From Domibacillus indicus (lineage in GTDB: Bacteria; Bacillota; Bacilli; Bacillales; Domibacillaceae): DNA of 64,000 nt. The notes beneath the pieces are model-generated. The model made no database searches. It was not told the DNA's origin and saw only the letters and a program-made list of their open reading frames with translations. The stretch is taken from assembly GCF_023715895.1 (NCBI RefSeq), contig NZ_JAMBOO010000002.1, positions 124,001-188,000 on the forward strand. The letters are read 5' to 3'. The first letter of the stretch is position 1. Each line of letters begins with the position of its first letter. Positions 1 through 9,833 of this stretch are shown here, one piece after another. The position numbers and the translations under genes were made by a program.

Positions 1-471
1 CCGAATATGCAAAAGAAACGTCATTGGATCGAATTCAATCGTTCTGCCGCTGCTGCCGCCGGTATCTTCTGAAAGAATAGGAATATGGGCTTTTTGCAGC
101 TGTTCTTTTACAGCAGCTACATTCCGGGGGCCGATTTTCATTAAATCAGAACCTGATTTAAATTGAAACATCTGGGCGCCTCCCGCTATTTTCGCCTTCA
201 GGCGACCTGGACGGACCCCCTGTTTTGCAAGCTCCGCAATTAGCGCTTGAATACCCGTATCGGCAAATTTGGCTTTATTTTTAATATCAGCTTTTGCAAG
301 ATTGGAATCCGGAAGCATCACATGGACCATTCCCGCTATGTGTGACACTTCATCGTAAAGAACAACCCCGACACAGGAGCCGAGCCCGGAAGTTCGAATC
401 ATATTCGGCGGCTTGACGATATTCATGTCTGCGATACCGACTTTGATGATTTCACCTATTTTATTTATCAT
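1..471 (-). CDS. cheD: CheD, chemoreceptor glutamine deamidase (3' end cut by window)
   Basis: Deamidates glutamines in methyl-accepting chemoreceptors and binds CheC, stimulating its CheY-P phosphatase activity. I translated 157 codons from the ATG at 469-471 to the window edge; B. subtilis CheD has about 166 residues, so only a few C-terminal residues are missing. The family's catalytic set is present: Thr27, Cys33 in the SGLGSC motif and His50 in MVHVML, followed by a KAKIAGGAQMF block and the SGRTIEF end motif. It overlaps the end of cheC by 11 bp, consistent with coupled translation and with the known CheC-CheD partnership. It is the last gene of the operon visible here; sigD is expected beyond the edge. 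Confidence 0.95.
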   Translation of the reverse strand, partial: MINKIGEIIKVGIADMNIVKPPNMIRTSGLGSCVGVVLYDEVSHIAGMVHVMLPDSNLAKADIKNKAKFADTGIQALIAELAKQGVRPGRLKAKIAGGAQMFQFKSGSDLMKIGPRNVAAVKEQLQKAHIPILSEDTGGSSGRTIEFDPMTFLLHIR

Positions 472-1102
472 AGCCTGCACCAAGCGCTTTAAACAAAATA
501 GGAAAAGAATCCGGTGACAGAAAAAGAAAGAAATGGCCTTTGACCGTTTCAACGTCTCCTTCATCCGTTTCAGTTAAAATCGTATCAATGACGATGGTAT
601 AATCGCTGTATTGAGAGATCTCAAGCAGCCCATAGCTAATGATTGCGCCAAACATATCCACCGCCAGTTCTGGTACGGAAGGCTGCAGCTTGAGCTGTGT
701 AAAATCTCCCAAAGCAGACAAGTATGAACCAGATAAAATATTGCCCATTTCCTGCATGGCAGAAAAGCCGATCGTATGCGTATCATGTTCGCGGAATGTA
801 AAGGATTCGTCACCCATTAATTTTTGAATAAAACGATCGGCTTCTTCAACAGCCAGCATAAAAAACATATTGCCGCCTGCTTCCCCTTCAATTCGCAAGC
901 TCACACTGACTACTTCTTTTTCAGAGCCGCCGGTTAGCTCCATCATCTCTGCAAAAGGAACAATCCGGACGTTCGGGACCTTCATATCAATTTTCCGGTT
1001 TAATAAAGTGGAAAGGGACGTCGCCGCATGACCTGCTCCTATATTGCCTACTTCTTTTAAAATATCAAGGTGAATGGGTTGAATTCTATCAATATAATTC
1101 AT
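461..1102 (-). CDS. cheC: CheC, CheY-P phosphatase
   Basis: Removes phosphate from CheY-P and is part of the CheC/CheD/CheV adaptation network of Bacillus chemotaxis. The 213-residue protein has the two family active-site helices, EVGNIGAGHAATSL near residues 17-30 and QEMGNILSGSYLSAL near 115-130, each with the Glu-Asn pair used for catalysis. B. subtilis CheC is 209 residues. FliY, encoded in the same operon, is a related phosphatase, but CheC lacks FliY's C-terminal switch domain. It lies 10 bp after cheW and overlaps cheD by 11 bp. Confidence 0.97.
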   Translation of the reverse strand: MNYIDRIQPIHLDILKEVGNIGAGHAATSLSTLLNRKIDMKVPNVRIVPFAEMMELTGGSEKEVVSVSLRIEGEAGGNMFFMLAVEEADRFIQKLMGDESFTFREHDTHTIGFSAMQEMGNILSGSYLSALGDFTQLKLQPSVPELAVDMFGAIISYGLLEISQYSDYTIVIDTILTETDEGDVETVKGHFFLFLSPDSFPILFKALGAGYDK

Positions 1103-1112
1103 AGCAGCAGCC

Positions 1113-1550
1113 TTAGTTGAAAATCTTCTGCAGGCTCAGCATAATAAGCAGCCTTTTTTCAAGTTTTGCTACACCTGTTATATACTCATCTCCAAGTGAG
1201 CCTACCACTTCGGGCTGAGGCTCAATGGCATCTACCGGAATATCAAGTACGTCGTTGGCACCGTCTACAACCAGTCCCACCTCAATATCATCAAAAGAAG
1301 CAATAATAATACGGGTTGATTCATCATATTGTTTATCCGACAAACCGAAACGGCTGCGAAGGTCAATAATCGGCGTTACAACCCCTCTTAAATTAATAAC
1401 CCCTTTCACAAAAGGAACTGTTCCCGGGACACGTGTAATATGCATTAACTTCTCAATAGAGTAAACCTGGTGAACGGGAAGTGCATATTCTTTATCTACC
1501 AGCTGAAAAGCTATCACTTTTACTGTTTCAGATGCAAGGGTTTCACTCAT
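1113..1550 (-). CDS. cheW: CheW, chemotaxis coupling protein
   Basis: Scaffold that links chemoreceptors to the CheA kinase. The protein is one CheW-like beta-barrel domain of 145 residues, with the typical blocks SIEKLMHITRVPG, VKGVINLRGVVTPIIDLR and the C-terminal DVLDIP region. The ATG at 1550 is preferred: AAGGAGG lies 8 nt upstream, whereas the longer in-frame GTG at 1559 overlaps that Shine-Dalgarno. The gene sits 13 bp after cheA in the fla/che operon, matching the functional coupling of the two proteins. Confidence 0.96.
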   Translation of the reverse strand: MSETLASETVKVIAFQLVDKEYALPVHQVYSIEKLMHITRVPGTVPFVKGVINLRGVVTPIIDLRSRFGLSDKQYDESTRIIIASFDDIEVGLVVDGANDVLDIPVDAIEPQPEVVGSLGDEYITGVAKLEKRLLIMLSLQKIFN

Positions 1551-1563
1551 TTGATGCACCTCC

Positions 1564-3603
1564 TTATTTAATCAGCGCATTGCAATCTACAATCAGCGCT
1601 ACTTGTCCGTCTCCGAGTATAGTCGCGCCGGAGATCGCAAAAACATTTGATAAGTAGTTTCCGAGTGATTTAAGCACTACTTCCTGCTGTCCGATAAATG
1701 AATCTACCACTAATCCAGCCATCTTTTCCCCTTTGCGGACGAGGACAACAGAGTAAAAACGGTCGTCATCTTCTTCATGCGGCACAGAGAAAATATCCTC
1801 TAAAAACAAAAGAGGTACTACCTTTCCACGGAAATCAATGACCTGCTGGTTATGCGCATGCATAATATCTTCTTTTTTGACAATCGCCGTTTCGATAATA
1901 GAAGACAAAGGAATGGCATATTTTTCTTTTTCCACTTCGACGAGCATAACAGAAATAATCGATAGTGTCAGCGGCAGCTGAATGGAGAAGATGGAGCCTG
2001 CTCCTTCTTGAGAATCGATCGTAATGGAGCCGCCCAGCGATTCAATGGTCGTTTTCACAACATCCAACCCTACGCCGCGTCCTGATAAATCAGAAATCAC
2101 TTCAGCTGTTGAGAAACCAGATGCCATAATGAGCTCAAAAATCTGGCGGTCTGTCATTCCTAGTGCCTGCTCTTCTGTTACGATTCCTTTATCAAGCGCT
2201 TTTTGAAGAACGCGGTCTTTATTGATCCCGGCCCCGTCATCTTCAATTTCAATAAATACATGGTTGCCGCTATGGTACGCTTTCAGCTTAATCGTTCCTT
2301 CAGCCGGTTTGCCTTTTGAAAGACGGACTTCCGGCATCTCGATTCCGTGATCTCCCGCATTCCGAATTAAATGAACGAGTGGATCGCCAATTTCATCGAT
2401 CACCGTACGGTCAAGTTCTGTTTCCGCACCGACAATTTCCAAGTTGATTTGCTTTCCTAAATCCCGTGATAATTGACGGACCAGCTTTGGAAAACGGTTG
2501 AACACTGTTTCTACCGGAACCATGCGCATGTTTAAGATAATATTTTGCAAGTCGCCTGAAATACGTGACATGCGTTCTACAGTTTCATTCAGCTCGGTAT
2601 GGTTTAACTCTGCTGAAATAGATTCAAGCCGTCCCCGGTCAATCACAAGCTCTTCAAATAAGTTCATTAAAATATCAAGACGCTCAATGTTTACCCGAAT
2701 GGTTTTATTAGAGGCAGCCTGCTTCGGCGATTTGGCTTCGCTCTTTTCTGCCTCTGCCGGCTGTTTCTTAGCTGTTTCCTGTGCAGCACTGTCAAGTTTT
2801 GGCTGAGGCGCTGCAGGCGGGGAGGAAGCGGGCTTCATTTCCGGCTCGGTTACAGAAGTAATTTCTGTTACCTGCACTTGCTCTACTTCAGACACTTTCT
2901 TTATTTTTTCTCCAATATCGCCTGCCGGTTCTTTTGTAATAAGCGTGACCGTAAAGGTTTCATCAAATTTTTCTTCTTCCAGCTGCTCAGAGGAAGGAGA
3001 GCTTTTGATGACTTCTCCGGATTTCTCAAGCACCTCAAACACCATAAATACACGTGCGGCTTTTAATACACAATCCGGTCGAAGTGAAACGGCGATCTCC
3101 AAACAAGTGAATCCCTGCTCTTTTGATTGATTAATCACTGTCCATTCAAACTCGTCATATGAAAGGGCGGCTGCGGGCTGGGAAGCCGTGGGAGCCTCGG
3201 GAGCTTCAACGGCTGCTGCCGCTTCTCCCTGTTCAATAATCAGAAGTTTTTCTACAATAGTGGAAACGTCCCTTTTGCCATCTCCTCCTGCCGCAATATC
3301 TTCTACCATTGCTTCAAGGTCATCTACAGAAGAAAAAACCGTATCCATTATTTCCAAGGACACAGATAGTTGATGGTTACGAATCGCGTCAAGGACGTTC
3401 TCCAATTTGTGGGTTAAATTGGCCAAATCTTCATATCCCATCGTTGCAGACATCCCTTTTAACGTATGGGCGGAGCGGAAAATTTCATTCACAATCGTGA
3501 TATTGTCCGGATCCTTCTCTAATTCAAGCAAATGCTCACTCATCGCTTGAAGGTGTTCTTTGCTTTCATCAATAAAAATTTCTAAATACTGATTTGTATC
3601 CAT
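1564..3603 (-). CDS. cheA: CheA, chemotaxis histidine kinase
   Basis: Receptor-coupled histidine kinase that phosphorylates CheY and CheB. Domains in order: HPt domain at residues 1-105 with phospho-accepting His46 in SAHTLKG; a CheY-binding P2 region about 150-250; an Ala/Pro/Lys-rich linker about 255-300; the dimerisation helices starting at NKTIRVNIERLD; the ATPase domain with the N box LIRNAGDHGIE, G1 box DDGAGI and G2 box GRGVGLDVV; and a C-terminal CheW-like domain from about residue 545. The 679-residue length matches B. subtilis CheA (672). It lies 6 bp after cheB. Confidence 0.98.
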   Translation of the reverse strand: MDTNQYLEIFIDESKEHLQAMSEHLLELEKDPDNITIVNEIFRSAHTLKGMSATMGYEDLANLTHKLENVLDAIRNHQLSVSLEIMDTVFSSVDDLEAMVEDIAAGGDGKRDVSTIVEKLLIIEQGEAAAAVEAPEAPTASQPAAALSYDEFEWTVINQSKEQGFTCLEIAVSLRPDCVLKAARVFMVFEVLEKSGEVIKSSPSSEQLEEEKFDETFTVTLITKEPAGDIGEKIKKVSEVEQVQVTEITSVTEPEMKPASSPPAAPQPKLDSAAQETAKKQPAEAEKSEAKSPKQAASNKTIRVNIERLDILMNLFEELVIDRGRLESISAELNHTELNETVERMSRISGDLQNIILNMRMVPVETVFNRFPKLVRQLSRDLGKQINLEIVGAETELDRTVIDEIGDPLVHLIRNAGDHGIEMPEVRLSKGKPAEGTIKLKAYHSGNHVFIEIEDDGAGINKDRVLQKALDKGIVTEEQALGMTDRQIFELIMASGFSTAEVISDLSGRGVGLDVVKTTIESLGGSITIDSQEGAGSIFSIQLPLTLSIISVMLVEVEKEKYAIPLSSIIETAIVKKEDIMHAHNQQVIDFRGKVVPLLFLEDIFSVPHEEDDDRFYSVVLVRKGEKMAGLVVDSFIGQQEVVLKSLGNYLSNVFAISGATILGDGQVALIVDCNALIK

Positions 3604-3609
3604 ACGTGT

Positions 3610-4701
3610 TCACCTCTTATTGTATACGTACTTAACAATGGCTGAAGCAATCTCGTCAACCGGCACTACATCATCAACAAGGTGTGTGGCAATGGCCGCT
3701 TTTGGCATTCCATATACTACACATGTTTCTTTCGCTTCCGCAATGGCCTTCACAGTTCCGGTTTCTTTTAATGTAATAAGCCCTTCTGATCCATCCGACC
3801 CCATCCCAGTCATAATAACTGCTGTTTTTTCAAGGTCATGTATAGCGGCCGCAGAACGGAATGTTGCATTGGCTGCAGGACGGTGTCCGCCTTCCGGCGG
3901 CAATTCATCTAATGCAATAACGGTCGATGTCCCTGTTTTTTTCAAGCGCAGATGCTTTCCACCCGGTGCGATATACACTGTGCCATTTTGCAGAATTTCA
4001 CCATCTTCGCCTTCTTTCACTCGAATTTCGGATAGTGAATTAAGCCTGTCTGACAAAGACTTTGTAAAACCAGGCGGCATGTGCTGAACAATCACAACCG
4101 GAGCCGGAAGCGAGGCTGGAAGTTTAGTCACTACATGCTGCAAGGCGCGCGGCCCTCCAGTAGAAGTCGCAATCAAAACCAGTTTATTCATTTTTTTGCT
4201 GCGAACCTGGGGACGCACAGTGTTTGTCTCTGTATATTCGCTCTCAGCCGGAGGGGAAATAATAGCAGGTTTTTTTAATATAGCGGGCTTCATACTGATG
4301 TTTGCTTTTGATGCACCCAGTACTTTTTCAATCAGGATATCTTTAATTTTGTGAAGATCAAGCGAGATCGTTCCTGATGGTTTTGCAATAAAATCAACTG
4401 CGCCAAGCTCAATCGCTTTCAGTGTTGTTTCCGTTCCTTCTTTTGTTAGACTCGATAACATCACCACTGGACACGGCTGCTTTTCCATAATGGCTTTTAA
4501 AGCCTCCAGCCCATCCATTTCCGGCATTTCAATATCAAGAGTGATCACATCTGGTTTAAGCTCCAGTGCTTTTTTTACACCATCTCGGCCATTTCGGCCA
4601 AAAGCTATCACTTCAAGCTGAGGATGTTCAGATAAAAACTCGGAAATCAACTTTCTCATAAAAGCGGAGTCATCCACTACGAGAACTTTTTTTGCGTTCA
4701 T
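3610..4701 (-). CDS. cheB: CheB, receptor methylesterase
   Basis: Response-regulator methylesterase that removes methyl groups from chemoreceptor glutamates during adaptation. The N-terminal receiver domain carries Asp10-Asp11 and phospho-accepting Asp56 (TLDIEMPEMDG). After a linker around residues 135-170 comes the catalytic domain with the Ser of IATSTGGP, the His of VQHMPPGFT and the Asp of MTGMGSDGSEG, completing the Ser-His-Asp triad. The length is 363 residues against 357 in B. subtilis. The start has an AGGAGGG site. It is adjacent to flhG (2 bp) and cheA (6 bp). Confidence 0.98.
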   Translation of the reverse strand: MNAKKVLVVDDSAFMRKLISEFLSEHPQLEVIAFGRNGRDGVKKALELKPDVITLDIEMPEMDGLEALKAIMEKQPCPVVMLSSLTKEGTETTLKAIELGAVDFIAKPSGTISLDLHKIKDILIEKVLGASKANISMKPAILKKPAIISPPAESEYTETNTVRPQVRSKKMNKLVLIATSTGGPRALQHVVTKLPASLPAPVVIVQHMPPGFTKSLSDRLNSLSEIRVKEGEDGEILQNGTVYIAPGGKHLRLKKTGTSTVIALDELPPEGGHRPAANATFRSAAAIHDLEKTAVIMTGMGSDGSEGLITLKETGTVKAIAEAKETCVVYGMPKAAIATHLVDDVVPVDEIASAIVKYVYNKR

Positions 4702-4703
4702 TC

Positions 4704-5588
4704 TTACCCTCCTCTTTCTGTAAAGAAGCGGCGTAGCTTACTTATAAAACGGGACCCTTCCTTGAAGGTTTCCTTTGGCTCCTCTGCGTATTGATGCACA
4801 ATTTGCTCAAAAGAAAATGAGATTTTTGCTTTTGGAAAGGAGAGAAGAAATGGCTGTCCCATTTTCACTGCTTTTCTCACTGCGGAATCTTCCGGAATGG
4901 CTCCAAGAAAAACGGGCTTTACATTTAAAAACCGATGCATGGTACTGCCCAAACGCCCAGCAGTTTCCTGACCTTCTTTTCTTGATTCCACGCGGTTACA
5001 AATTAAATAAAAGATTTTTTGCGGATCGCGCATGTGAATAAATTTCATCATAGAGTACGCATCCGTCATAGCAGTTGGTTCAGGTGTCGTAACTGTCAAT
5101 ACTTCATCAACCGCTTGGAGAATATTTAAGCTTTCTTTTGTAGCTCCTGCTCCCATGTCGAAAAGGAGAAAGTCAAATTCCGCTATCAGTGACTGAAGTC
5201 CTAAAATCCATTTTTCTTGATAAGCTTCTTTCCATTCGAACAGGGACGAAAAAGCAGAACCCCCGTGAATGTAGGAAAGCCCCTCAGGTCCAGCTTGAAT
5301 AAGCTGAGCAAGCGGAAAGTCCCTTTCAAAAAAATCAACAATCGATAATGAGGGGTTGCCATTAATTAAATGATAAATATTACCCATACCAATGTCCATA
5401 TCAAATAGCAAAACTTTTTTATTTATTTTTGCAAGCCCGACCGCTAAATTAACAGAAATGTTTGTTTTTCCAACACCGCCCTTGCCGCTGACAATGGCCA
5501 GCGTTCGAGCTACTTTTTGATTATAAGGCCTTGACTGGACTGATTTTTGCATCATTTTTTGACGAAGCAGTTCCGCTTGGTCTTTCAT
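4704..5588 (-). CDS. flhG: FlhG (YlxH), MinD-type ATPase controlling flagellar pattern
   Basis: MinD/ParA-family ATPase that, with FlhF, controls the number and placement of flagella and helps assemble the C-ring. A short N-terminal Gln/Arg-rich region (about 1-25), which in FlhG activates FlhF GTPase, precedes a deviant Walker A SGKGGVGKTN around residues 34-43. The switch motifs FDMDIGMGN and LFDMGAGA follow. The 294-residue size matches B. subtilis FlhG (298). Its ATG overlaps the TGA of flhF (ATGA), showing translational coupling of the two partners. Confidence 0.96.
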   Translation of the reverse strand: MKDQAELLRQKMMQKSVQSRPYNQKVARTLAIVSGKGGVGKTNISVNLAVGLAKINKKVLLFDMDIGMGNIYHLINGNPSLSIVDFFERDFPLAQLIQAGPEGLSYIHGGSAFSSLFEWKEAYQEKWILGLQSLIAEFDFLLFDMGAGATKESLNILQAVDEVLTVTTPEPTAMTDAYSMMKFIHMRDPQKIFYLICNRVESRKEGQETAGRLGSTMHRFLNVKPVFLGAIPEDSAVRKAVKMGQPFLLSFPKAKISFSFEQIVHQYAEEPKETFKEGSRFISKLRRFFTERGG

Positions 5589-6700
5589 GCTTTCCAGTCC
5601 TCGAAAATGTAATTTACTAATTGTTCCGTCGAAAGTTCGATCAAGTCATCTGGTACATTTTGACCATTGGAAACGAAAGCAGTATGCCGGTTATACGTAT
5701 GCATTAAATTAAGGAGAGCCCCTTTTGTTTTTGTTTCATCAACCTTTGTGAAAATAAATCCATCTATTCGTAAAGATGAGAAATTTTGAATAATAGCATG
5801 TAAATCTTCTTCTTTCGCTGTTGCACTTAATACGAGGAAATAAGCAGATTCTTCGGGACGCTGCATGATCAAAGGCCGAAGATCCGCCACATACTGACCA
5901 TCAAGATAGTTGCGTCCTGCTGTATCAATAAAAACAGCGTCAGCCGAGCTCAATTCCTGCATACACTGGTTCATGTCTTCTCTTGAATAAGCTACTTTCA
6001 TTGGTGCATTTAAAAGCCCGGAATACGTTTTCAGCTGCTCGATGGCTGCAATCCGGTATGTATCTGTTGTAATAAAAGCTACTTTTCGATTGAAATCAAG
6101 CACCTGCTTTGAAGCAAGCTTTGCAATGGTTGTGGTTTTTCCCACTCCCGTCGGACCGAGTAAATAAGAAAACTTTACTCCTGCTTTGTTTGATGAGCCG
6201 GAATCCGGCAGACAGCTTTTTAAATAAAGAAGTGTCCACTCCCTTATTTGCCGGGCTGTGGCTGTTTCTTTTTCGGTATGCCATTTTTCGAATAAGTAGG
6301 AAGCCGTTTGGTCAATCCATTCTTTCGCTATTCCATGCCGCTTTAATTGATCGATAGCCGGCTGCAGCATATCCGGATACAAAGCAGAAGAAGCGGTTGA
6401 TCTTTGAAGGTCCTGAATCATTTTTTTCATATCATTCATTTCATTTTTTAACTCTTCGGAAACTATGGAAGCCGGCTTTTCCTGCAAAGCCGGCCGCTTT
6501 ACTTCCGGCTGCGCAGGAAAAGCAGCGGCCGCAGGATCAACTGCTGCCACCACCTCAATGTTTTTTTTCTTAAACAAGCCGAAAATTCCACCCGAGTAAA
6601 CCGTTCTTGACTGCAAAATAACGGCCTGGGCTCCCAATTCTGCTCTGACTTTTTTCATCACTTCCGGCATAGAAGGCGCAAGATATTTTTTTACTTTCAT
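5585..6700 (-). CDS. flhF: FlhF, SRP-type GTPase for flagellar placement
   Basis: Third member of the SRP GTPase family (with Ffh and FtsY, both encoded near 44-46 kb); it marks sites of flagellar assembly. A basic N-terminal B domain (MKVKKYLAPS) leads to the NG domain with P-loop [15 protein letters not shown] near residue 183, DTYRIAAIEQL (G2), DTAGRN (G3) and TKVDETKTKG (G4 and closing loop). Length 371 against 366 in B. subtilis. It overlaps flhA and flhG by 4 bp each. Confidence 0.97.
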   Translation of the reverse strand: MKVKKYLAPSMPEVMKKVRAELGAQAVILQSRTVYSGGIFGLFKKKNIEVVAAVDPAAAAFPAQPEVKRPALQEKPASIVSEELKNEMNDMKKMIQDLQRSTASSALYPDMLQPAIDQLKRHGIAKEWIDQTASYLFEKWHTEKETATARQIREWTLLYLKSCLPDSGSSNKAGVKFSYLLGPTGVGKTTTIAKLASKQVLDFNRKVAFITTDTYRIAAIEQLKTYSGLLNAPMKVAYSREDMNQCMQELSSADAVFIDTAGRNYLDGQYVADLRPLIMQRPEESAYFLVLSATAKEEDLHAIIQNFSSLRIDGFIFTKVDETKTKGALLNLMHTYNRHTAFVSNGQNVPDDLIELSTEQLVNYIFEDWKA

Positions 6701-8733
6701 TCGATGGTCACCACCCCTGTACTTTGCACTTCCACACTTGGTTCAAGCTCATTATAAGACAGCACCGGTATTTGTGGAAAATAACGCTCTAAAAGCTGCC
6801 GTACATACATCCGAATAGCAGGAGAACAAAGAATAACAGGCGATTGCTGCATAAAAGATGCTTGTTCAACCTGCTGAGCCGTCGCTTCTAAAATACGCTG
6901 TGAATCATTTGGATCGATAGATAAATAGTTTCCATGTTCGGTTTGCTGTACACCATCTGCAATCAGTTTTTCAATTCTTCCTGACAGCGTAATAACGTTC
7001 AATGACCCGCTCTCATCTGCAAACTGCATGGTAATTTGACGGGCAAGCGCCTGCCTTACATACTCTGTCAGCAAATCGGTGTCTGAAGTCATTTTCCCAT
7101 AATCAGCCAGGGTTTCAAATATGATCGGCAGATTACGGATAGATAAGTTTTCTTTTAACAGCTTTGACAGTACTTTTTGTACTTCTCCGACAGAAAGCGG
7201 ATTTGGCGTTACTTCATCTACTAAAATCGGATATGTTTCTTTTAAATGGTCGATTAACTGCTGGGTTTCCTGGCGCCCTAAAAGTTCGTTTGCATACTTT
7301 TTAATCGTTTCCGTTAAATGAGTGGACACAACACTTGGCGGATCAACAACGGTATAGCCGAAGATTTCTGCCTGCTCCTTTGCATCTTCCGTAATCCATT
7401 TTGCCGGAAGGCCGAATGATGGCTCGATCGTGTCAATGCCTTCTACTAAATCATCTTCTTCACCAGGGCTCATTGCCAGATAATGATCCAGCAGCAGTTC
7501 CCCGCCTGCCACTTCACTGCCCTTGATTTTCATACGGTATTCATTTGGCTGAAGCTGAATATTATCCCGGATGCGGACAACCGGAATAACCAGGCCGAGC
7601 TCAAGTGCCAGCTGGCGCCTGATCATTACGATACGATCAAGCAAATCTCCGCCTTGATTTGTATCGGCGAGCGGAATTAAGCCATACCCAAATTCAAATT
7701 CAATCGGGTCTACGGTTAAAAGGTTCACCACAGATTCTGGACTTTTTAACTCTTCCATTTCTGTTTCTTCTTCAGACGGCACCGGATCCTCCAGATCTGG
7801 TTTCGGTACCCGGTTCATCCTATAGCCGCCGTATGCAAGACCGGCTGCAATAGGAATAGTTAACAGATCTGTAATAGGCGTAGCGATGCCTAACAGAAAA
7901 ATCGTTCCTGCTGCGATATACAGCATAGAAGGATAACGTAAAAGCTGTGCGGTAATTTCTTCTCCTAAATTTCCGTTAGAAGCTGCACGAGTCACAACAA
8001 TACCCGTTGCGGTTGTAATAAGCAGTGCTGGCACTTGTGAAACGATTCCATCCCCAACCGTTAAAAGAGAATAACGGGCTGCCGATTCAGCAAAAGATAG
8101 ATCCTGCTGCATCACACCGATGACCATGCCGACAATTAAGTTAATGATAACCATAATAATACCGGCAATCGCATCTCCTTTAACAAACTTTGTTGCCCCA
8201 TCCATCGCACCGTAAAAATCGGCTTCACGGCTGACTTTTTCCCGGCGCTCACGTGCCTGGGCTTCAGAAATCATCCCAGCATTCAAATCGGCATCAATAC
8301 TCATCTGTTTTCCCGGCATGGCATCGAGTGTAAACCGGGCTGCCACTTCTGATACACGCTCGGCTCCTTTTGTAATGACAACAAACTGGATGATAACCAG
8401 AATAACGAAAATAACCATCCCTACTACAACATTACCGCCAACTACGAATGTCCCGAATGTCTCGACAACGCCCCCAGCTTCGCCGTGACTCAATATGGAA
8501 CGCGTTGTCGACACATTCAGGCCAAGCCGGAATAACGTCAACAATAAAAGGAGCGACGGAAACACAGAAAACTCCAGCGCTTCTTTCATGTTCATGGAGA
8601 TGAGCAAAACGAGAAGCGCAAGAGAGATATTCATAATGATGAGCACACTTAACAGCCATGTTGGCAATGGAACGATCAGCATGGCAACGATTAAGATCAC
8701 GCTTAGTAAAACCGAGAGGTCTCTTGCTTTCAT
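6697..8733 (-). CDS. flhA: FlhA, flagellar export gate protein
   Basis: Large integral membrane component of the flagellar type III export gate; its cytoplasmic domain docks chaperone-substrate complexes. The N-terminal half has about eight membrane segments with the conserved FHIPEP-family loop (LDAMPGKQMSIDADL, residues about 145-160). The soluble C-terminal domain spans about 330-678. I chose the ATG at 8733 (678 aa; B. subtilis 677) because GGGAGAG lies 6-7 nt upstream; the longer TTG start at 8748 overlaps that Shine-Dalgarno. It overlaps flhF by 4 bp. Confidence 0.97.
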   Translation of the reverse strand: MKARDLSVLLSVILIVAMLIVPLPTWLLSVLIIMNISLALLVLLISMNMKEALEFSVFPSLLLLLTLFRLGLNVSTTRSILSHGEAGGVVETFGTFVVGGNVVVGMVIFVILVIIQFVVITKGAERVSEVAARFTLDAMPGKQMSIDADLNAGMISEAQARERREKVSREADFYGAMDGATKFVKGDAIAGIIMVIINLIVGMVIGVMQQDLSFAESAARYSLLTVGDGIVSQVPALLITTATGIVVTRAASNGNLGEEITAQLLRYPSMLYIAAGTIFLLGIATPITDLLTIPIAAGLAYGGYRMNRVPKPDLEDPVPSEEETEMEELKSPESVVNLLTVDPIEFEFGYGLIPLADTNQGGDLLDRIVMIRRQLALELGLVIPVVRIRDNIQLQPNEYRMKIKGSEVAGGELLLDHYLAMSPGEEDDLVEGIDTIEPSFGLPAKWITEDAKEQAEIFGYTVVDPPSVVSTHLTETIKKYANELLGRQETQQLIDHLKETYPILVDEVTPNPLSVGEVQKVLSKLLKENLSIRNLPIIFETLADYGKMTSDTDLLTEYVRQALARQITMQFADESGSLNVITLSGRIEKLIADGVQQTEHGNYLSIDPNDSQRILEATAQQVEQASFMQQSPVILCSPAIRMYVRQLLERYFPQIPVLSYNELEPSVEVQSTGVVTIE

Positions 8734-8755
8734 TTTTTTCTCTCCCAACGAAAAA

Positions 8756-9832
8756 CTACAATTTATTTTTTATTCGATATACGTATGCTAGAATTTCAGC
8801 AATGGCTTTAAAGAATTCTTCCGGTACTGAATCACCTATTTCCGTTTGATCATGAAGAGCCCGTGCAAGCGGCCGGTTTTCAACCATCATGACGTCATTT
8901 TCTTTAGCCACAAATTTAATTTTTTGCGCTAGATAATCTGTGCCTTTGGCCACCACATACGGTGCATCCCTTTTGGATTCATCATACTTTAGCGCAATGG
9001 CGTAGTGAGTCGGGTTGGTGATCACGACGTCTGCATTCGGCACCTCCTGCATCATTCGGCGCATAGCCATTTCTCTTTGCGTCTGGCGGATTTTTGATTT
9101 AATGAGCGGGTCACCTTCTGAGTTTTTATGCTCATCTTTAATATCCTGCTTGGACATACGCAGGCTTTTTTCGAAATCATACTTTTGGTAAAGGTAATCC
9201 AAAACCCCTAAAACGAGTAATGCGGCGGCGGCGGCTAAACCCATTTGTACAGTAATGGAACCGACAAACGGAAGCGTATCTTGAATAGGCTTTAGGGCCA
9301 GCTTCAACACTTCATCCATATTTGACCATAAAATAACAAAAGCGGCCGTACCGACAAAACCAATTTTCAAGATTGATTTTAACAACTCTACAATCGCCCG
9401 CATCGAAAAAATCCGTTTAAATCCTTTGATCGGATCCAGCTTGTCAAGCTTTGGTTTAATAGGCTCGCCTGTAACCAGCCATCCTACCTGGGCATAATTG
9501 GCAACGACTCCCGCCGCCACTGCCGCTGCCATAAATGGACCGGCAATCATTAAACCTTGTTCCATAATTTCAAATACAATCGTTTTTAAGTTTGCTTCCG
9601 TGACTTCCATCATCATGTAAGTTTTAAGCGAATGTTCAAACATATGAAAAATGTTTCTGCCCATTGACGCAGCAAACAGCGATAAAAAACCGAACAGAAC
9701 GAGCAGGCTGACCGCTGTGTTTAAGTCCTGACTTTTTGTAACCTGGCCTTTTTTACGGGAATCCTGCTTTTTTTTCGGCGTGGCTTTTTCTGTTTTTTCA
9801 CCTGCAAAAAACTGTAAATCTAATTTAAGCAC
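8756..9832 (-). CDS. flhB: FlhB, export specificity switch protein
   Basis: Membrane protein of the flagellar export gate that switches substrate class from hook to filament after self-cleavage. It has the LDLQFFAGEKTEKATPKK N-terminus, four membrane segments, and the autocleavage motif NPTH within VVITNPTHYAIALKY near residue 264. The proposed start is the GTG at 9832 (358 aa; B. subtilis 360), with GGAGGCGG upstream formed by the end of fliR; the longer TTG at 9847 lies in that site. FliK, its partner in the switch, is encoded upstream in the same operon. Confidence 0.96.
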   Translation of the reverse strand: MLKLDLQFFAGEKTEKATPKKKQDSRKKGQVTKSQDLNTAVSLLVLFGFLSLFAASMGRNIFHMFEHSLKTYMMMEVTEANLKTIVFEIMEQGLMIAGPFMAAAVAAGVVANYAQVGWLVTGEPIKPKLDKLDPIKGFKRIFSMRAIVELLKSILKIGFVGTAAFVILWSNMDEVLKLALKPIQDTLPFVGSITVQMGLAAAAALLVLGVLDYLYQKYDFEKSLRMSKQDIKDEHKNSEGDPLIKSKIRQTQREMAMRRMMQEVPNADVVITNPTHYAIALKYDESKRDAPYVVAKGTDYLAQKIKFVAKENDVMMVENRPLARALHDQTEIGDSVPEEFFKAIAEILAYVYRIKNKL

Positions 9833-9833
9833 G